A stretch of 52,350 bases of DNA from the NCBI GenBank assembly GCA_016790575.1, contig JAEUOU010000009.1:1-52350 (forward strand). Reading direction: 5' to 3'. Positions 26,205-36,277 of the stretch are shown in pieces. Positions within the stretch are counted from its first letter, which is position 1; each line of letters begins with the position of its first letter. The notes below the pieces were generated by a model. It was not told the DNA's origin and did not search any database. It saw only the letters and a list, made by a program, of their open reading frames with translations. This DNA comes from Burkholderiaceae bacterium (GTDB taxonomy: Bacteria; Pseudomonadota; Gammaproteobacteria; Burkholderiales; Burkholderiaceae_C). Made by a program: the position numbers and the translations under genes.

Positions 26205-26762
26205 ATGGATGATCTGGTACGTCAGGCAATGGCCAAGTGGCCCCATGTGCCCCACTGCTATGGGTGGCTTGGCCTGGACGGCCGGGGGCACTGGTATATG
26301 CGCGATGATCAAGCGCAGGCGGCCGGTGCGTTTGCCAGTGGCATCGCGGGCGCCAAAGGGTCGTTGCTGCGCCATGAAAAGCTGATCGACTTCATTCAAC
26401 GCAATTACCAGAGTGATGAACGCGGGCAGTGGTATTTCCAGAACGGCCCCCAACGCGTCTATGTCGAGCTGGCCTCTTCGCCATGGATTTGGCGGGTTTC
26501 CCATCTAGGGGAGGTCTTCAGTCACGCAGGTGCGCCAGCTTCGGTTTATTCGTGTCTGACCGATGAGATCGGACACCTTTTTCTTCACACCGACCTGGGA
26601 TTTGGCCTGGTTCACACCCAGGACATGGTTTGCGCAGCAGAACAGATCGGCCAGGGCCGCTGGCCAGCCCCCGAAACCGTGCTTCAGGCGGATTTGCCCG
26701 GCCGTTTTGGATTTGTTCGCAGCCCGGCGGCGGCGCGGGCGCATGACACCATGGTGGCATGA
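26205..26762 (+). CDS. DUF2946-like conserved hypothetical protein
   Basis: Protein of 185 residues starting MDDLVRQAMAKWPHVPHCYG. It resembles conserved Comamonadaceae proteins which, from memory, are labelled DUF2946; the label is uncertain. Seen: no signal peptide or membrane helix; conserved aromatic-rich stretches GWLGLDGRGHWYMRDD, QRNYQSDERGQWYFQNGPQR, and DEIGHLFLHTDLGFGLVHTQD. The ATG at 26205 is preferred over an upstream GTG overlapping the hydrolase stop. Its place between yheT and cytochrome c may be conserved; function unknown. Confidence 0.72.
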   Translation: MDDLVRQAMAKWPHVPHCYGWLGLDGRGHWYMRDDQAQAAGAFASGIAGAKGSLLRHEKLIDFIQRNYQSDERGQWYFQNGPQRVYVELASSPWIWRVSHLGEVFSHAGAPASVYSCLTDEIGHLFLHTDLGFGLVHTQDMVCAAEQIGQGRWPAPETVLQADLPGRFGFVRSPAAARAHDTMVA

Positions 26763-26807
26763 TCCACGGGTGCGGCGCTCCCAATCCGTTGGCAGCGCAT
26801 ATTGACG

Positions 26808-26834
26808 AAAAAAAGGCCCGTCTGCGACGGGCTC
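26808..26834 (-). terminator. Intrinsic terminator after cytochrome c gene
   Basis: On the minus strand GCCCGTC-GCA-GACGGGC forms a perfect 7-bp stem followed by a run of seven or more T, 24 bases after the cytochrome c stop. It lies between two convergent genes. Confidence 0.9.
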
Positions 26835-26857
26835 TCGGGAACCGCGGCGCGACCCGC

Positions 26858-27400
26858 TTACTTTGCGGGAGCCGACGCTGCGTCGGCTGGCGCCGGAGCG
26901 GCCGGTTCCGCGAATTTCGCCCCACCGGCATTGGCCAGATAGACCACCGCACGACCGATTTCCAGGTCGGTTGATGCGCCGCCCCCTTGCGCACCCATGG
27001 CACCTTTGCCTTTGAGGGCGGACGTCAACAATGCTTCGTAGCCAGTCTTGATCCGGGGAGCCCATGCGCCGGAATCGGCGAGTTTTGGCGCGCCTGCTGC
27101 GCCGCTGTCGTGACAGGCCGCGCACTGTGCCTTGTAAACCGCCTCGCCCGCTCGGGCCGGTCGATTGGCGTCGACAATTTCAATCGTGCCGATCTTTTGT
27201 ATACGCTGGGCTACCGCCAGTTCAGGATTGGCGGCGTCGGCCGCCGGTTTGTTCTGGGATGTCACACTATAAACAAGGCCAATGATGACGATCACCGGAG
27301 CCACAAACGAGACCACACTGGCCCAAGCCATTTGTTTGGGGGTCTTGATCGGGCCGGTGTGCGGCTCTTCGTGGCCCGCGTTGTGGCTGGTATTGCTCAT
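26858..27400 (-). CDS. Membrane-anchored c-type cytochrome (cytochrome c5 type)
   Basis: Protein of 180 residues: a short cytosolic N-terminus, an uncleaved membrane anchor (ASVVSFVAPVIVIIGLVYSV, about residues 27-46), then one periplasmic cytochrome c domain with the heme motif CAACH and a C-terminal Ala/Pro tail. The axial Met is probably in KGAMGAQGG. An electron carrier in the respiratory chain is likely; partner unknown. GAGGA before the ATG at 27400 supports the start. A perfect TATAAT hexamer is on the minus strand at 27505-27510, although a good -35 is not seen. Confidence 0.9.
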   Translation of the reverse strand: MSNTSHNAGHEEPHTGPIKTPKQMAWASVVSFVAPVIVIIGLVYSVTSQNKPAADAANPELAVAQRIQKIGTIEIVDANRPARAGEAVYKAQCAACHDSGAAGAPKLADSGAWAPRIKTGYEALLTSALKGKGAMGAQGGGASTDLEIGRAVVYLANAGGAKFAEPAAPAPADAASAPAK

Positions 27401-27705
27401 GGCTTCCTCAGATGGTCTCGGTAATCGGGGGTTGTGATGCTGGAGAGGTCGGGTCCGGTCTGAAGAGCAAAACAAGCCCCTTCAATCGATCCTCGAAATG
27501 GGCGATTATAAAGGTGAGCAACGCGGACCCTATCTGATCGCCGCTCAGCGATTGATCCGTTCCTGTGCCACCGTGAGCCCGTAAGAATGGACGAATGACA
27601 AAGCGACCCGAGGGGCCGCAGTACGCTCTGGCCGTCCGCGTTGGGCAATGAGGTATCGCGTTCATGCGATAATTGCCGGCTCGATATTCGAACAGTTTCG
27701 TCTTT
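27401..27705. other. Intergenic, upstream of cytochrome c and tRNA-Arg
   Basis: No gene is supported here. It should contain the minus-strand promoter of the cytochrome c gene (TATAAT at 27505-27510) and the plus-strand promoter of tRNA-Arg at its right end. Short open frames in it lack ribosome-binding sites and codon structure. Confidence 0.6.
27666..27673 (+). promoter_or_regulatory. Extended -10 promoter candidate for tRNA-Arg
   Basis: TGC followed by GATAAT (27668-27673) is an extended -10 element, one mismatch from TATAAT, about 32 bases before the mature tRNA. No convincing -35 is present at 16-18 bases. Confidence 0.4.
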
Positions 27706-27780
27706 CTCGCTGTATTTCAATGGATAGAATTCGGCCCTCCGAAGGCTGAGATCCAGGTTCGATTCCTGGCGGCGGGACCA
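27706..27780 (+). tRNA. tRNA-Arg (anticodon CCG)
   Basis: Cloverleaf of 75 bases with an encoded CCA. Acceptor CTCGCTG pairs with CGGCGGG (two G-U pairs), U8-A9 are present, anticodon stem CGGCC/GGCTG (one G-U), loop CTCCGAA with anticodon CCG, T-arm CCAGG-TTCGATT-CCTGG. It reads CGG, a frequent Arg codon in GC-rich genomes. The D stem has one U-U mismatch at its base. Start and end follow from the standard geometry. Confidence 0.9.
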
Positions 27781-27900
27781 CTCACACACCTTTTCAACCA
27801 GGCGCATTGCGGTCTGAGCGCGCTTCAGACAGGGCGCCAATTCGGCGGAATTTTTCTACGGCGGTTTGCTTCGTCGTTCCGCGCTCTCAGTTGCAGAAGG

Positions 27901-29169
27901 TTAGCGGTGAAGTGTGAGCTTTCTTCGCAGAGACCGGTGGAGGTCTTTTGCGAAGTGCCCGAGCAGCGCGCGCCAGGGACTCAGCTCCGGCTCCGGAGCT
28001 TTTCCGGCCGCCAGCCGTTCGATCTGGTGGTAATACCAGCCGCCCTGGGCGAGGTTGTTAAGGCCGCGCACCGAGGGTGACGGGCTATCCGGACCCCACC
28101 AACTGTTTCCCAGCACGAGACGGTCTTCTGGGACCGGCAGTCTCTGCATCTGGCCGGCCATCATGCGCGCCGGGAAGTCCGGGTCCAGGCAGAACGGCCG
28201 TGCCAGTCCGATCATGTCCGTGTGGCCCCCGGCTAGCGCCGCCTCCATGCCCGCCAGTGTGCGGAAACCGCCGGTCACCATGATCGGCATGCGGGCCACA
28301 TGCTTGATCGCCTTGGCGTATTGCAGGAACATCGCTTCGCGTTCGCGCGTGCTGTCGCGCATGTTGGCAGCCGCCTGGGGTTTGAAAAACTCCAGATGCT
28401 CGTAGGTGCCGCCAGAAACCTCCAGCAAGTCTATGCCCTCGTCATTGAGCCAGTTCACCACTTGCAGGCTCTCGTCGAGCGTGAAGCCGCCCTTGACAAA
28501 ATCCGAGGAATTCAACTTGACCGACACCGGATACGCGGGCCCAACCCGCGTCCGCACCGCACGGACCACCTGCAGCAGCAGACGTGCGCGGTTTTCCAGC
28601 GAACCGCCCCAATGGTCCTGGCGCTGATTGGTACGCGGCGACAGAAACTGGGACAACAAGTAGCCGTGCGCCGAATGAATCTGAACACCATCAAGGCCAG
28701 CATTCTGGACCAGTGCCGCAGTGTCGGCGAAACGGGCAATAATGTCCTGAATGTCGCTTTCTTCCGCAGCGCGGGGCCGACCGAAGTTACCCGCGAGCTG
28801 TAGTCGCACCGCGGAAGGCGCAAGCGGCGTCGCTTGGACCGTTCGGGGGCATTGACGGCCGGGGTGGTTGATCTGCGCCCACAGTTGAGCGCCGGCGTTT
28901 TGGACAGTTTTGGCCCACTCGCGGACGGCCGCCATGCCCAGGTCATCTTCCAGGACCACATTTCCTGCACGCTCCAGATGGCGTCGGTCAATCATGATGT
29001 TGCCGGTCAGCAGCAAAGCCGCGCCGCCACGGGCCCATATGGAATACAGACGCTGATGAGCCGAGGTGGCGTGATCGTGTGCATCGGCCAGACCCTCGGT
29101 CATGGCGGCTTTGGCCAGGCGATTGGGCAAACTGCGGCCGCAGGGGAGCGTCAAGGATTTTTCGATCAC
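27901..29169 (-). CDS. NADH:flavin oxidoreductase, Old Yellow Enzyme family
   Basis: FMN-dependent oxidoreductase of 422 residues with an OYE-like TIM barrel. Features: GRSLPNRLAKAAMTEG (N-terminal FMN site), QINHPGRQ near residue 115, GVQIHSAHGYLLSQFLSP with the His pair region, NRARLLLQVVRAVR, and VTGGFRT near the phosphate-binding end followed by IGLARPFCLDPDFP. The start is the GTG at 29169 with GGAG 7 bases upstream; the longer frame is not conserved-looking. Such enzymes reduce enones, nitro compounds or enoates; the physiological substrate cannot be told. No linked partner gene. Confidence 0.88.
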   Translation of the reverse strand: MIEKSLTLPCGRSLPNRLAKAAMTEGLADAHDHATSAHQRLYSIWARGGAALLLTGNIMIDRRHLERAGNVVLEDDLGMAAVREWAKTVQNAGAQLWAQINHPGRQCPRTVQATPLAPSAVRLQLAGNFGRPRAAEESDIQDIIARFADTAALVQNAGLDGVQIHSAHGYLLSQFLSPRTNQRQDHWGGSLENRARLLLQVVRAVRTRVGPAYPVSVKLNSSDFVKGGFTLDESLQVVNWLNDEGIDLLEVSGGTYEHLEFFKPQAAANMRDSTREREAMFLQYAKAIKHVARMPIMVTGGFRTLAGMEAALAGGHTDMIGLARPFCLDPDFPARMMAGQMQRLPVPEDRLVLGNSWWGPDSPSPSVRGLNNLAQGGWYYHQIERLAAGKAPEPELSPWRALLGHFAKDLHRSLRRKLTLHR

Positions 29170-29326
29170 GGGGAGTCTCCGGTGGAGAGGGAGACGAAGA
29201 GAACGTAGTGTAGTGAGTTGTGTCAGTTTGGGCGCTTTGCCAGCCATTGCCACCAGAGCGTCACTTGTTCCTTGTTCTGGCTTTTGCTTCGCCATCTGGT
29301 TACGACCAAGACCTCGCCAAGAACGA

Positions 29327-29350
29327 CAAAGCCCTCCGGAGAGGGCTTTG
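29327..29350 (-). terminator. Probable terminator after tRNA-fMet
   Basis: A perfect 10-bp stem (CAAAGCCCTC / GAGGGCTTTG) with a 4-base loop lies 26 bases past the tRNA 3' end. On the minus strand it is followed by a moderately T-rich tract, not a long run, so efficiency is uncertain. Confidence 0.65.
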
Positions 29351-29375
29351 ATTTGAGCTTGGCGCTCGACTGTGT

Positions 29376-29452
<77 letters not shown>

Positions 29453-29462
29453 GCAAGATGGA

Positions 29463-29471
29463 ATTATAACA
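29463..29471 (-). promoter_or_regulatory. Extended -10 promoter for tRNA-fMet
   Basis: On the minus strand TGT precedes a perfect TATAAT (29468-29463), overlapping the interval just after the rplQ stop. The start site would be only a few bases before the mature tRNA 5' end. No good -35 is seen, so this element may act along with read-through from the spc-alpha operon. Confidence 0.55.
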
Positions 29472-29474
29472 CGC

Positions 29475-29867
29475 TTATTCGCCAGCAGGGGCCGCGGGTT
29501 CGTCAGCGGCGGGGCGATCAACCAGTTCAACCAACGCCATAGGAGCGTTGTCTCCGACCCGGAAGCCCATTTTCAGGATTCGTGTGTAGCCACCCGGGCG
29601 CGCCTTGAAGCGGGGCCCAAGGTCATTGAAAAGCTTGGTTACGCTGTCACGATTGCGCAACCGATTGAAGGCCAGACGACGATTGGCAACTGTCGCTTCC
29701 TTTGCCAAGGTAATCATCGGCTCAACGACGCGACGAAGCTCTTTGGCTTTTGGTACGGTGGTTTTGATGACTTCATGCTCGATGAGGGAGTTCATCATGT
29801 TACGAAGCATCGCCTGGCGATGCTCGCTGGTGCGATTCAGCTTACGAAGACCTTGTCCGTGGCGCAT
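29475..29867 (-). CDS. rplQ: 50S ribosomal protein L17
   Basis: Large-subunit protein of 130 residues starting [20 protein letters not shown], the L17 signature, and lying near the peptide exit tunnel. Last gene of the spc-alpha operon, after rpoA as usual. The C-terminus has a short Ala/Pro/Glu extension. Followed after 22 bases by initiator tRNA-fMet on the same strand. Confidence 0.98.
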   Translation of the reverse strand: MRHGQGLRKLNRTSEHRQAMLRNMMNSLIEHEVIKTTVPKAKELRRVVEPMITLAKEATVANRRLAFNRLRNRDSVTKLFNDLGPRFKARPGGYTRILKMGFRVGDNAPMALVELVDRPAADEPAAPAGE

Positions 29868-29970
29868 AGTGCTTTCCTTTCGTTATCAATAGGGACAGCC
29901 GGATCAGGTACTGCCCCTTGCACAATTTGCGCGGCCTCTTTCTGCTTCTCGGCCGCGCACGTCTTAAATA

Positions 29971-30963
29971 TCAGCGTTTGTCCAGCCCGGCAGGCGGCCA
30001 GCTTTCGAGCTTCATCCCCAAGGTAAGACCCCGCGAAGCAAGGACTTCCTTGATCTCATTGAGCGACTTGCGTCCGAGGTTCGGGGTCTTGAGCAACTCG
30101 TTTTCGGTGCGCTGGATCAGATCACCGATGTAATAGATGTTTTCGGCTTTCAGGCAGTTGGCCGAACGTACCGTCAACTCGAGCTCGTCTACCGGTCGCA
30201 GGAGGATCGGATCGAAGCGCTCGGCGCCACCTCGCTGTGCCGGGGCATCGAACGCTGCGAGCTCGTTGCCTTCCAACTGGGCGAAAACGGCCAGTTGCTC
30301 GACAAGGATCTTCGCCGAAGAGCGAACCGCGTCTTCTGCGGACACTGCTCCATTGGTCTCGATTTCCATCACCAGCTTGTCCAGGTCGGTACGTTGCTCA
30401 ACACGAGCGCTTTCAACGGTATAGCTGACCCGCTTGATCGGGGAAAACGAGGCGTCCAGGACAATGCGCCCAATTGACTTGGTCGGCTCGTCCGCATACC
30501 GACGCATGGTGCCGGGGACGTATCCGCGGCCCTTCTCGACCTTGATCTGCATATCCAACTTACCGCCCTGCGACAAATTGGCAATCAGGTGTTCGGGGTT
30601 GATGATCTCGACGTCATGGGGAGTCTGAATATCAGCAGCCGAGACAACGCCTTCCCCCTCTTTCCGCAGGCTGAGGGTTACTTCGTCCCGGTTATGCAGG
30701 CGGAAAACCACCCCCTTCAGGTTAAGCAGGATGTTGACAACATCCTCCTGCACACCGTCGATCGAAGAGTACTCATGCAACACTCCAGCAATGGTCACCT
30801 CGGTCGGCGAGTAACCCACCATGGATGACAACAGCACGCGACGCAAAGCATTGCCAAGGGTATGGCCATAACCGCGCTCAAAGGGTTCAAGCGTCACCTT
30901 CGCCCGATTCGGGGCAATTTGCTCCACGTTGATGGCGCGGGGCTTCAGCAGATTCGTTTGCAT
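29971..30963 (-). CDS. rpoA: RNA polymerase subunit alpha
   Basis: Subunit of 330 residues that nucleates RNA polymerase assembly and contacts activators and UP elements. The N-terminal domain includes [19 protein letters not shown]; the C-terminal domain has [20 protein letters not shown] and [12 protein letters not shown]. Length and placement between rpsD and rplQ are standard for the alpha operon. Start ATG at 30963. Confidence 0.99.
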   Translation of the reverse strand: MQTNLLKPRAINVEQIAPNRAKVTLEPFERGYGHTLGNALRRVLLSSMVGYSPTEVTIAGVLHEYSSIDGVQEDVVNILLNLKGVVFRLHNRDEVTLSLRKEGEGVVSAADIQTPHDVEIINPEHLIANLSQGGKLDMQIKVEKGRGYVPGTMRRYADEPTKSIGRIVLDASFSPIKRVSYTVESARVEQRTDLDKLVMEIETNGAVSAEDAVRSSAKILVEQLAVFAQLEGNELAAFDAPAQRGGAERFDPILLRPVDELELTVRSANCLKAENIYYIGDLIQRTENELLKTPNLGRKSLNEIKEVLASRGLTLGMKLESWPPAGLDKR

Positions 30964-31064
30964 TCGGAATTCCTTTCAGTGCCCCCGGCTCGTTACACCG
31001 GTAAGGCTGAAAAAGCACTCAACCCGCACTAGGCGGGAAGGCGCGGTCAGGATCAGAAAGCTGA

Positions 31065-31688
31065 TCAACGGGAATAAAGTTCAACGATCAAGGATTCGTT
31101 GATGTCGGCCGCGAATTCGTCGCGATCCGGAACCTTCTTGAAGGTACCTTCGACCTTTTCAGCGTTAACTTCCACCCAAGCCGGCAAACCCACTTGCTGA
31201 GCCAGTTGCAAAGCCTCAACAACTCGGCCCTGCTTTTTCGACTTCTCACGAACCGCAACGATGTCACCCGCCTTCACTTGGTAGGAGGGAATATTGACAC
31301 TCTGGCCATTGACGGTGACAGCCTTGTGCGACACGAGTTGGCGTGCCTCAGCGCGGGTAGAACCGAAGCCCATGCGGTAGACAACGTTGTCGAGGCGAGA
31401 CTCGAGGATGAACAAGAGGTTCGCACCGGTATTGCCCTTGCGCCGATCGGCCTCTTCGAAGTAACGCCGGAATTGCTTTTCAAGGACTCCGTACATCCGC
31501 TTGACCTTCTGCTTTTCGCGCAACTGCAAGCCGAAATCAGAAGTACGCTGGCCGGATGTGCGACCATGTTGTCCAGGTTTGGAGTCGAATTTCGCCTTAT
31601 CACTGATGGAGCGTCGTGCGCTCTTCAGGAAAAGGTCGGTGCCTTCACGGCGAGAAAGCTTTGCTTTGGGGCCTAAGTAACGTGCCAC
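31065..31688 (-). CDS. rpsD: 30S ribosomal protein S4
   Basis: Primary 16S rRNA binding protein of 207 residues; in E. coli it also represses the alpha operon. Start codon GTG at 31688 gives [20 protein letters not shown]. The S4 domain ([20 protein letters not shown], then [16 protein letters not shown]) is complete. No N-terminal zinc-binding cysteines, so it is the zinc-independent form. Whether S4 autoregulates here is not visible. Confidence 0.98.
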   Translation of the reverse strand: MARYLGPKAKLSRREGTDLFLKSARRSISDKAKFDSKPGQHGRTSGQRTSDFGLQLREKQKVKRMYGVLEKQFRRYFEEADRRKGNTGANLLFILESRLDNVVYRMGFGSTRAEARQLVSHKAVTVNGQSVNIPSYQVKAGDIVAVREKSKKQGRVVEALQLAQQVGLPAWVEVNAEKVEGTFKKVPDRDEFAADINESLIVELYSR

Positions 31689-31776
31689 TTGAATTTCCTT
31701 ATTTTCATCTTCCGCGAGCTATCGCGGGAGCCGAACGAACCGTTCGTCCGGCGGTGGGCTTTTCCAACGACTGCAA

Positions 31777-32181
31777 TTAAATCCGACGGCGCTTTTGCGG
31801 GCGGCAACCATTGTGGGGAACGGGTGTCACGTCGGAAATCGACGTGATACGAATCCCCAGCGCGGCCAAGGCGCGAACGGACGACTCGCGCCCGGGCCCG
31901 GGGCCCTTGATTTCAACATCAAGGTTCTTGATACCTTGCTCGACCGCAGCGCGGCCCGCGACTTCGGATGCAACCTGGGCAGCAAAAGGCGTCGACTTAC
32001 GGGACCCCTTGAAGCCTTGACCTCCGGACGATGCCCATGAAAGCGCGTTGCCTTGACGATCCGTGATCGTGATGATCGTGTTGTTGAACGATGCATGCAC
32101 ATGTGCGATGCCGTCCGCAATGTTCTTGCGAACCTTCTTGCGAACTCGCTGGGCTGCATTGTTGGCGGGTGCTTTAGCCAT
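31777..32181 (-). CDS. rpsK: 30S ribosomal protein S11
   Basis: Platform protein of 134 residues. Family signature [19 protein letters not shown] and the C-terminal [17 protein letters not shown] are present. The N-terminus is a short Lys/Arg-rich extension typical of betaproteobacteria. Between rpsM and rpsD as in the standard alpha operon. Confidence 0.98.
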   Translation of the reverse strand: MAKAPANNAAQRVRKKVRKNIADGIAHVHASFNNTIITITDRQGNALSWASSGGQGFKGSRKSTPFAAQVASEVAGRAAVEQGIKNLDVEIKGPGPGRESSVRALAALGIRITSISDVTPVPHNGCRPQKRRRI

Positions 32182-32200
32182 GTTGTGCTCTCAATCCTGA

Positions 32201-32566
32201 TTACTTCTTCAGTGCCGCGGCGGCCTTGCGCGGCCCTTTCCGCGTACGGGCATTCGTGCGGGTACGTTGCCCACGCATCGGCAGTCCACGACGATGACGG
32301 AATCCGCGATAACAACCGATATCCATCAAGCGTTTGATGTTCATCGTCGTTTCACGGCGCAAATCACCTTCAATCGTCAACTGGGCAATCTGGTCGCGGA
32401 TCTTTTCAAGATCTCCGTCCGTCAATTCCTTGACCTTCTTGGTGTAGGCGATACCGCATGCTTCGCAAATTTTGCGTGCCCGGCTACGTCCGATGCCAAA
32501 AATGGCGGTGAGTCCGATCTCAGCGTGCTGATGCGGCGGGATGTTGATACCAGCAATACGTGCCAT
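32201..32566 (-). CDS. rpsM: 30S ribosomal protein S13
   Basis: Head protein of 121 residues contacting the P-site tRNA and the inter-subunit bridge. Seen: [20 protein letters not shown], the H2TH-like [12 protein letters not shown], and the basic tail [20 protein letters not shown]. 19 bases upstream of rpsK. Confidence 0.98.
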   Translation of the reverse strand: MARIAGINIPPHQHAEIGLTAIFGIGRSRARKICEACGIAYTKKVKELTDGDLEKIRDQIAQLTIEGDLRRETTMNIKRLMDIGCYRGFRHRRGLPMRGQRTRTNARTRKGPRKAAAALKK

Positions 32567-32590
32567 ATTATTCCTCTGTTACTTTTCCCA

Positions 32591-32704
32591 TCAGCCTTGA
32601 CGCTGCTTGTGCCGGGGGTCTGTGCAGATCACACGAACGACACCTTTGCGCCGAATGATCTTGCAGTTGCGGCAGATTTTTTTGACCGAAGCCGAAACTC
32701 TCAT
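32591..32704 (-). CDS. rpmJ: 50S ribosomal protein L36
   Basis: The 37-residue L36 starts [20 protein letters not shown]. Cys11, Cys14, Cys27 and His32 form the zinc-binding (C+) set. It is too short for most gene-length cut-offs. It lies between secY and rpsM; infA, often found in this interval, is absent. A 124-base AT-rich gap precedes it, with TTCAAT and CATATT spaced by 17 bases on the minus strand as a weak internal promoter candidate. Confidence 0.97.
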   Translation of the reverse strand: MRVSASVKKICRNCKIIRRKGVVRVICTDPRHKQRQG

Positions 32705-32828
32705 CGCTCTCTCCTAAAACTAAACCATCAATTTGCCACAGTGGCATAGAACGGCAGAAATATGATTTTTGCTGTGATCAAATTGAAAGCGCTCAATTCA
32801 GACAACACAGTTGCAGAAATCTCGCCAC

Positions 32829-34139
32829 TCAACTTGCTTTGAAATTCGCCTTTTTCAACAGCGATTCATATTGCTGAGACATCAGGTAGTTCTGCACCTG
32901 CGCCATGAAATCCATCGTCACCACCACAATGATGAGCAGCGAGGTCCCCCCGAAATAGAACGGTACGTTGTATTTCAGGATTAGGAATTCCGGAAGCAAA
33001 CATACAAAAGTAATGTAGACCGCGCCAGCCAGAGTAAGACGCAGAAGAATCCTGTCGATGTACTTTGCCGTCTGGTCACCCGGACGAATACCCGGCACGA
33101 AAGCTCCGCTCTTCTTGAGGTTGTCTGCCGTTTCCCTGCTGTTGAAAACCAAGGCCGTGTAAAAGAAGCAGAAGAACACGATCGCCGCAGCGTACAGCAA
33201 GACGTAAATGGGCTGCCCGGGCGTCAGCGTCGACGCGATGTCCTTCAACCACCGCATGGACTCGCCGGAACTGAACCAGTTCACTACCGTCGCAGGCAAC
33301 AAGATGATGGACGATGCAAAAATCGGTGGAATCACACCGGCCATGTTAAGTTTCAAGGGCAGATGAGAAGACTGCCCTCCATAGACCTTGTTTCCGACCT
33401 GGCGACGTGCGTAGTTGACAAGTATCTTCCTCTGTCCTCTTTCGACGAACACCACAAAGTAGGTCACCAAAGCGACGACGACGATAATGAATATCGACGC
33501 GAGAATGCTCATGGCACCGGTGCGAACCAGTTCAAGCAAGCCACCAATCGCGCTGGGCAAGCCTGCGGCGATACCAGCGAAAATGAGAATCGATATCCCA
33601 TTACCCAAGCCGCGTTCCGTTATCTGCTCACCCAGCCACATAAGGAACATCGTCCCGGCAGTGAGGCTGACAACAGCAGTCAGGCGAAAGACAAAACCCG
33701 GGCTGATCACCAGTCCGGCTGAGCTTTCCAGGGCAACCGCAATACCAAGAGATTGAAACAGCGCCAAGCCCAAAGTACCGTACCGGGTGTATTGGGTGAT
33801 CTTTCGCCGCCCGGCTTCGCCTTCCTTCTTCAGCTGCTCAAACGTCGGCACGACATAGGTGAGCAGCTGCATGATGATCGATGCCGAGATGTACGGCATG
33901 ATGCCAAGCGCAAATACCGTAAAGCGCGACAAAGCGCCTCCCGAGAACATGTTGAACAGGTTCAACAGTCCACCTTGCTGACCTTTGAACAGCTGTTGCA
34001 GCTGTCCTGGGTCAATCCCTGGTACAGGAATATGCGCGCCTATCCGGTAGACGACCAGTGCTAACAGGAGAAACACCAGCCGGCGACGCAAGTCGCCGAA
34101 TTTCCCGGTTTTCGCCAGTTGTGATGCGCTTGTGGCCAC
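32829..34139 (-). CDS. secY: Protein translocase subunit SecY
   Basis: Channel-forming subunit of the Sec translocon in the inner membrane. 436 residues, ten membrane helices; GTG start at 34139. Visible: [14 protein letters not shown] near residue 36, [16 protein letters not shown], the plug/TM7 region [11 protein letters not shown], and [14 protein letters not shown] near the C-terminal third. Standard position between rplO and rpmJ. Confidence 0.98.
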   Translation of the reverse strand: MATSASQLAKTGKFGDLRRRLVFLLLALVVYRIGAHIPVPGIDPGQLQQLFKGQQGGLLNLFNMFSGGALSRFTVFALGIMPYISASIIMQLLTYVVPTFEQLKKEGEAGRRKITQYTRYGTLGLALFQSLGIAVALESSAGLVISPGFVFRLTAVVSLTAGTMFLMWLGEQITERGLGNGISILIFAGIAAGLPSAIGGLLELVRTGAMSILASIFIIVVVALVTYFVVFVERGQRKILVNYARRQVGNKVYGGQSSHLPLKLNMAGVIPPIFASSIILLPATVVNWFSSGESMRWLKDIASTLTPGQPIYVLLYAAAIVFFCFFYTALVFNSRETADNLKKSGAFVPGIRPGDQTAKYIDRILLRLTLAGAVYITFVCLLPEFLILKYNVPFYFGGTSLLIIVVVTMDFMAQVQNYLMSQQYESLLKKANFKAS

Positions 34140-34169
34140 GAACTTATGCTTTCCCGCCTAATTTGGCGA

Positions 34170-34601
34170 TCAGGCCACAGATCCGCCAGCCGCCTCAATA
34201 GCAGCCTTTGCACCCGCAGTGGCACCGATACCGGTCAATTTGACCGCGATACCGATTTCGCCTGTCTTCACGACCTTGACGACCTTCACCAGCTCTCCAA
34301 CCATTCCGGCGCTCTTGAGCAACAGCAGATCAACTTCCGACGCGCCCAAATGCTGGAGCGAATCCAAGGTCACCTCGGCATTGAATTTCAGGAGATGCGA
34401 CTTGAACCCGCGCTTCGGCAGGCGACGCTGCAGCGGCATTTGTCCACCTTCGAAGCCAACCTTGTGGTAACCACCCGCGCGGGATTTCTGTCCCTTGTGT
34501 CCACGGCCAGCAGTTTTCCCAAGTCCCGACCCGATTCCACGACCGACGCGGCGTTTGGCGTGTTTCGCACCTGCAGCAGGTTTGATGCTATTGAGTTCCA
34601 T
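34170..34601 (-). CDS. rplO: 50S ribosomal protein L15
   Basis: Large-subunit protein of 143 residues starting [20 protein letters not shown]. The Gly/Arg-rich N-terminal arm ([19 protein letters not shown]) and the globular C-terminal domain ending [11 protein letters not shown] are typical. 10 bases after rpmD, in the spc operon. Confidence 0.98.
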   Translation of the reverse strand: MELNSIKPAAGAKHAKRRVGRGIGSGLGKTAGRGHKGQKSRAGGYHKVGFEGGQMPLQRRLPKRGFKSHLLKFNAEVTLDSLQHLGASEVDLLLLKSAGMVGELVKVVKVVKTGEIGIAVKLTGIGATAGAKAAIEAAGGSVA

Positions 34602-34611
34602 CGCCGACTCC

Positions 34612-34794
34612 TCAGAGTACCTTGACCAGATAGCTGATCTTGTTGATCATTCCACGAACTGCTGGCGTATCCTGCAGCTCACTGACACTGTTGACTTTGC
34701 GCAAGCCAAGGCCGCGGACTGTCGCTCGATGGTCCTCTTTACAACCGATCGGGCTACGCACCAGCTGAATGCGCACTGTTTGTTGAGTAGTCAT
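34612..34794 (-). CDS. rpmD: 50S ribosomal protein L30
   Basis: Sixty-residue protein starting [17 protein letters not shown], with the L30 motif [11 protein letters not shown]. The ATG at 34794 was chosen because it gives the family length; a much longer open frame overlaps rpsE. Located between rpsE and rplO. Confidence 0.97.
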   Translation of the reverse strand: MTTQQTVRIQLVRSPIGCKEDHRATVRGLGLRKVNSVSELQDTPAVRGMINKISYLVKVL

Positions 34795-34807
34795 ATTGCC
34801 TCTCCGG

Positions 34808-35326
34808 TCACGCGAAGATTTCTTCAACGGACTTGCCACGCTTGGCCGCCACTTCGGCTGCGTTCGTGCAGTTGGCCAAAGCGTCCAGCGTCGCGCGAAC
34901 CATGTTGTACGGGTTAGACGAACCGTGACTCTTGGCAACGATGTCGGTGATCCCAACCACTTCAAACACCGCCCGCATCGGCCCACCAGCGATGATGCCG
35001 GTGCCCTTGGGGGCTGGCGCCATCATCACCGTTGCCGCGCCATGATGACCGGTAACATTGTGGTGAATTGTTCCGTTGCGAAGCGAAACCTTGCTCATGT
35101 TCCGGCGAGCTTCTTCCATCGCCTTCTGGACTGCAGCAGGAACCTCTTTGGATTTTCCCTTGCCCATGCCCACGCGGCCGTCGCCATCGCCCACCACTGT
35201 CAAGGCGGCAAAACCAAGGATTCGACCACCCTTGACCACTTTTGTGACGCGGTTGACCGCGATCATTTTCTCGCGAAGGCCGTCCTCCGGACCGTCACCT
35301 TGCGCTTTTGCTTGAAACTTAGCCAT
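34808..35326 (-). CDS. rpsE: 30S ribosomal protein S5
   Basis: Protein of 172 residues important for decoding fidelity and helicase-like mRNA handling. N-terminal double-stranded RNA-binding domain ([37 protein letters not shown]) and C-terminal domain with [13 protein letters not shown] and [17 protein letters not shown]. Position between rplR and rpmD is standard. Confidence 0.98.
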   Translation of the reverse strand: MAKFQAKAQGDGPEDGLREKMIAVNRVTKVVKGGRILGFAALTVVGDGDGRVGMGKGKSKEVPAAVQKAMEEARRNMSKVSLRNGTIHHNVTGHHGAATVMMAPAPKGTGIIAGGPMRAVFEVVGITDIVAKSHGSSNPYNMVRATLDALANCTNAAEVAAKRGKSVEEIFA

Positions 35327-35343
35327 ATGGAATTCCGATCCGC

Positions 35344-35709
35344 TTAAAACTGCAGTCCTGCCTCACGCGCCGCCTCAGCCAACGCCTTCACGCGCCCATG
35401 GTAGGCAAAGCCTGAGCGATCAAACGCGACTTTTTCGACCCCGGCCGCTTTCGCCTTTTCGGCAATCCGCTTGCCGATCACCTGCGCTGCCGATGCATTT
35501 CCGCCCTTGCCTGAGGCGCCCAGGCTTTGACGAACCTCTGCTTCGGCAGTGGAGGCACTGGCCAGCACCGTGCTTCCGTCGCCGGAAACGACCGCAGCAT
35601 AAATATGGAGGTTGGTGCGATTGACCGTCAAACGCGCCACCCCTTGCGTTGCGATGCGAATGCGGGTCTGACGGGCCCGACGAAGACGCTGCTCTTTCTT
35701 TGTCAACAT
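35344..35709 (-). CDS. rplR: 50S ribosomal protein L18
   Basis: 5S rRNA-binding protein of 121 residues; [20 protein letters not shown], the [18 protein letters not shown] strand region and the C-terminal [20 protein letters not shown] are typical. 11 bases after rplF. Confidence 0.98.
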   Translation of the reverse strand: MLTKKEQRLRRARQTRIRIATQGVARLTVNRTNLHIYAAVVSGDGSTVLASASTAEAEVRQSLGASGKGGNASAAQVIGKRIAEKAKAAGVEKVAFDRSGFAYHGRVKALAEAAREAGLQF

Positions 35710-35720
35710 GTTGCAGCTCC

Positions 35721-36254
35721 TTACTTCTTCTTGGTTTCTTTGATCGTGATTTTTTCGTCCGCATACCGAACGCCCTTGCCTTTGTAAGGCTCGGGCGGTC
35801 GAACGGCGCGGATTTCCGCAGCGACCTGGCCAACTTGCTGGCGATCAGCACCCTTGATCACGATTTCTGTCGGTGTAGGGGTCGCAACGGAAACGCCCGC
35901 CGGCATTTCAATATTGACCGGATGGGAATAACCAACGGCGAGGTTCAGCTTCGCGCCTTGCGCCTGTGCTTTGTAGCCTACGCCTACGAGCGACAGCTTC
36001 TTCTCGAAGCCCTTGCTGACACCGACAACCAGGTTATTGACCAGTTGACGGATCGTGCCACTCATGGCGTTCGCTTCGCGGGAGTCGTCGACCGGCACAA
36101 AGGAGATCGACCCGTTCTGGGCGCTTACCTTGACCAGCGAGTTTTGCGCAACAGACAGAGAACCGCCTGCACCTTTGACGTTGATCTGCGTTTCATTCAC
36201 CGAGACTTCCACCCCTGCAGGGATGGTGACGGGCAATTTTCCGATACGTGACAT
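35721..36254 (-). CDS. rplF: 50S ribosomal protein L6
   Basis: Protein of 177 residues near the GTPase-associated region. Starts [17 protein letters not shown]; the C-terminal motif [19 protein letters not shown] follows PPEPYK. The ATG at 36254 gives the family N-terminus. Between rpsH and rplR. Confidence 0.98.
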   Translation of the reverse strand: MSRIGKLPVTIPAGVEVSVNETQINVKGAGGSLSVAQNSLVKVSAQNGSISFVPVDDSREANAMSGTIRQLVNNLVVGVSKGFEKKLSLVGVGYKAQAQGAKLNLAVGYSHPVNIEMPAGVSVATPTPTEIVIKGADRQQVGQVAAEIRAVRPPEPYKGKGVRYADEKITIKETKKK

Positions 36255-36277
36255 TTCAGTTTTCCTCCATGCCCCGA

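Noticed and set aside
27190-27215. Stretch resembling the repeat (GATCTTTT then ACGCTGGGCTA) in the cytochrome c gene
   Set aside because: Lacks the GATAGC box, has a two-base length difference and encodes ordinary cytochrome sequence.
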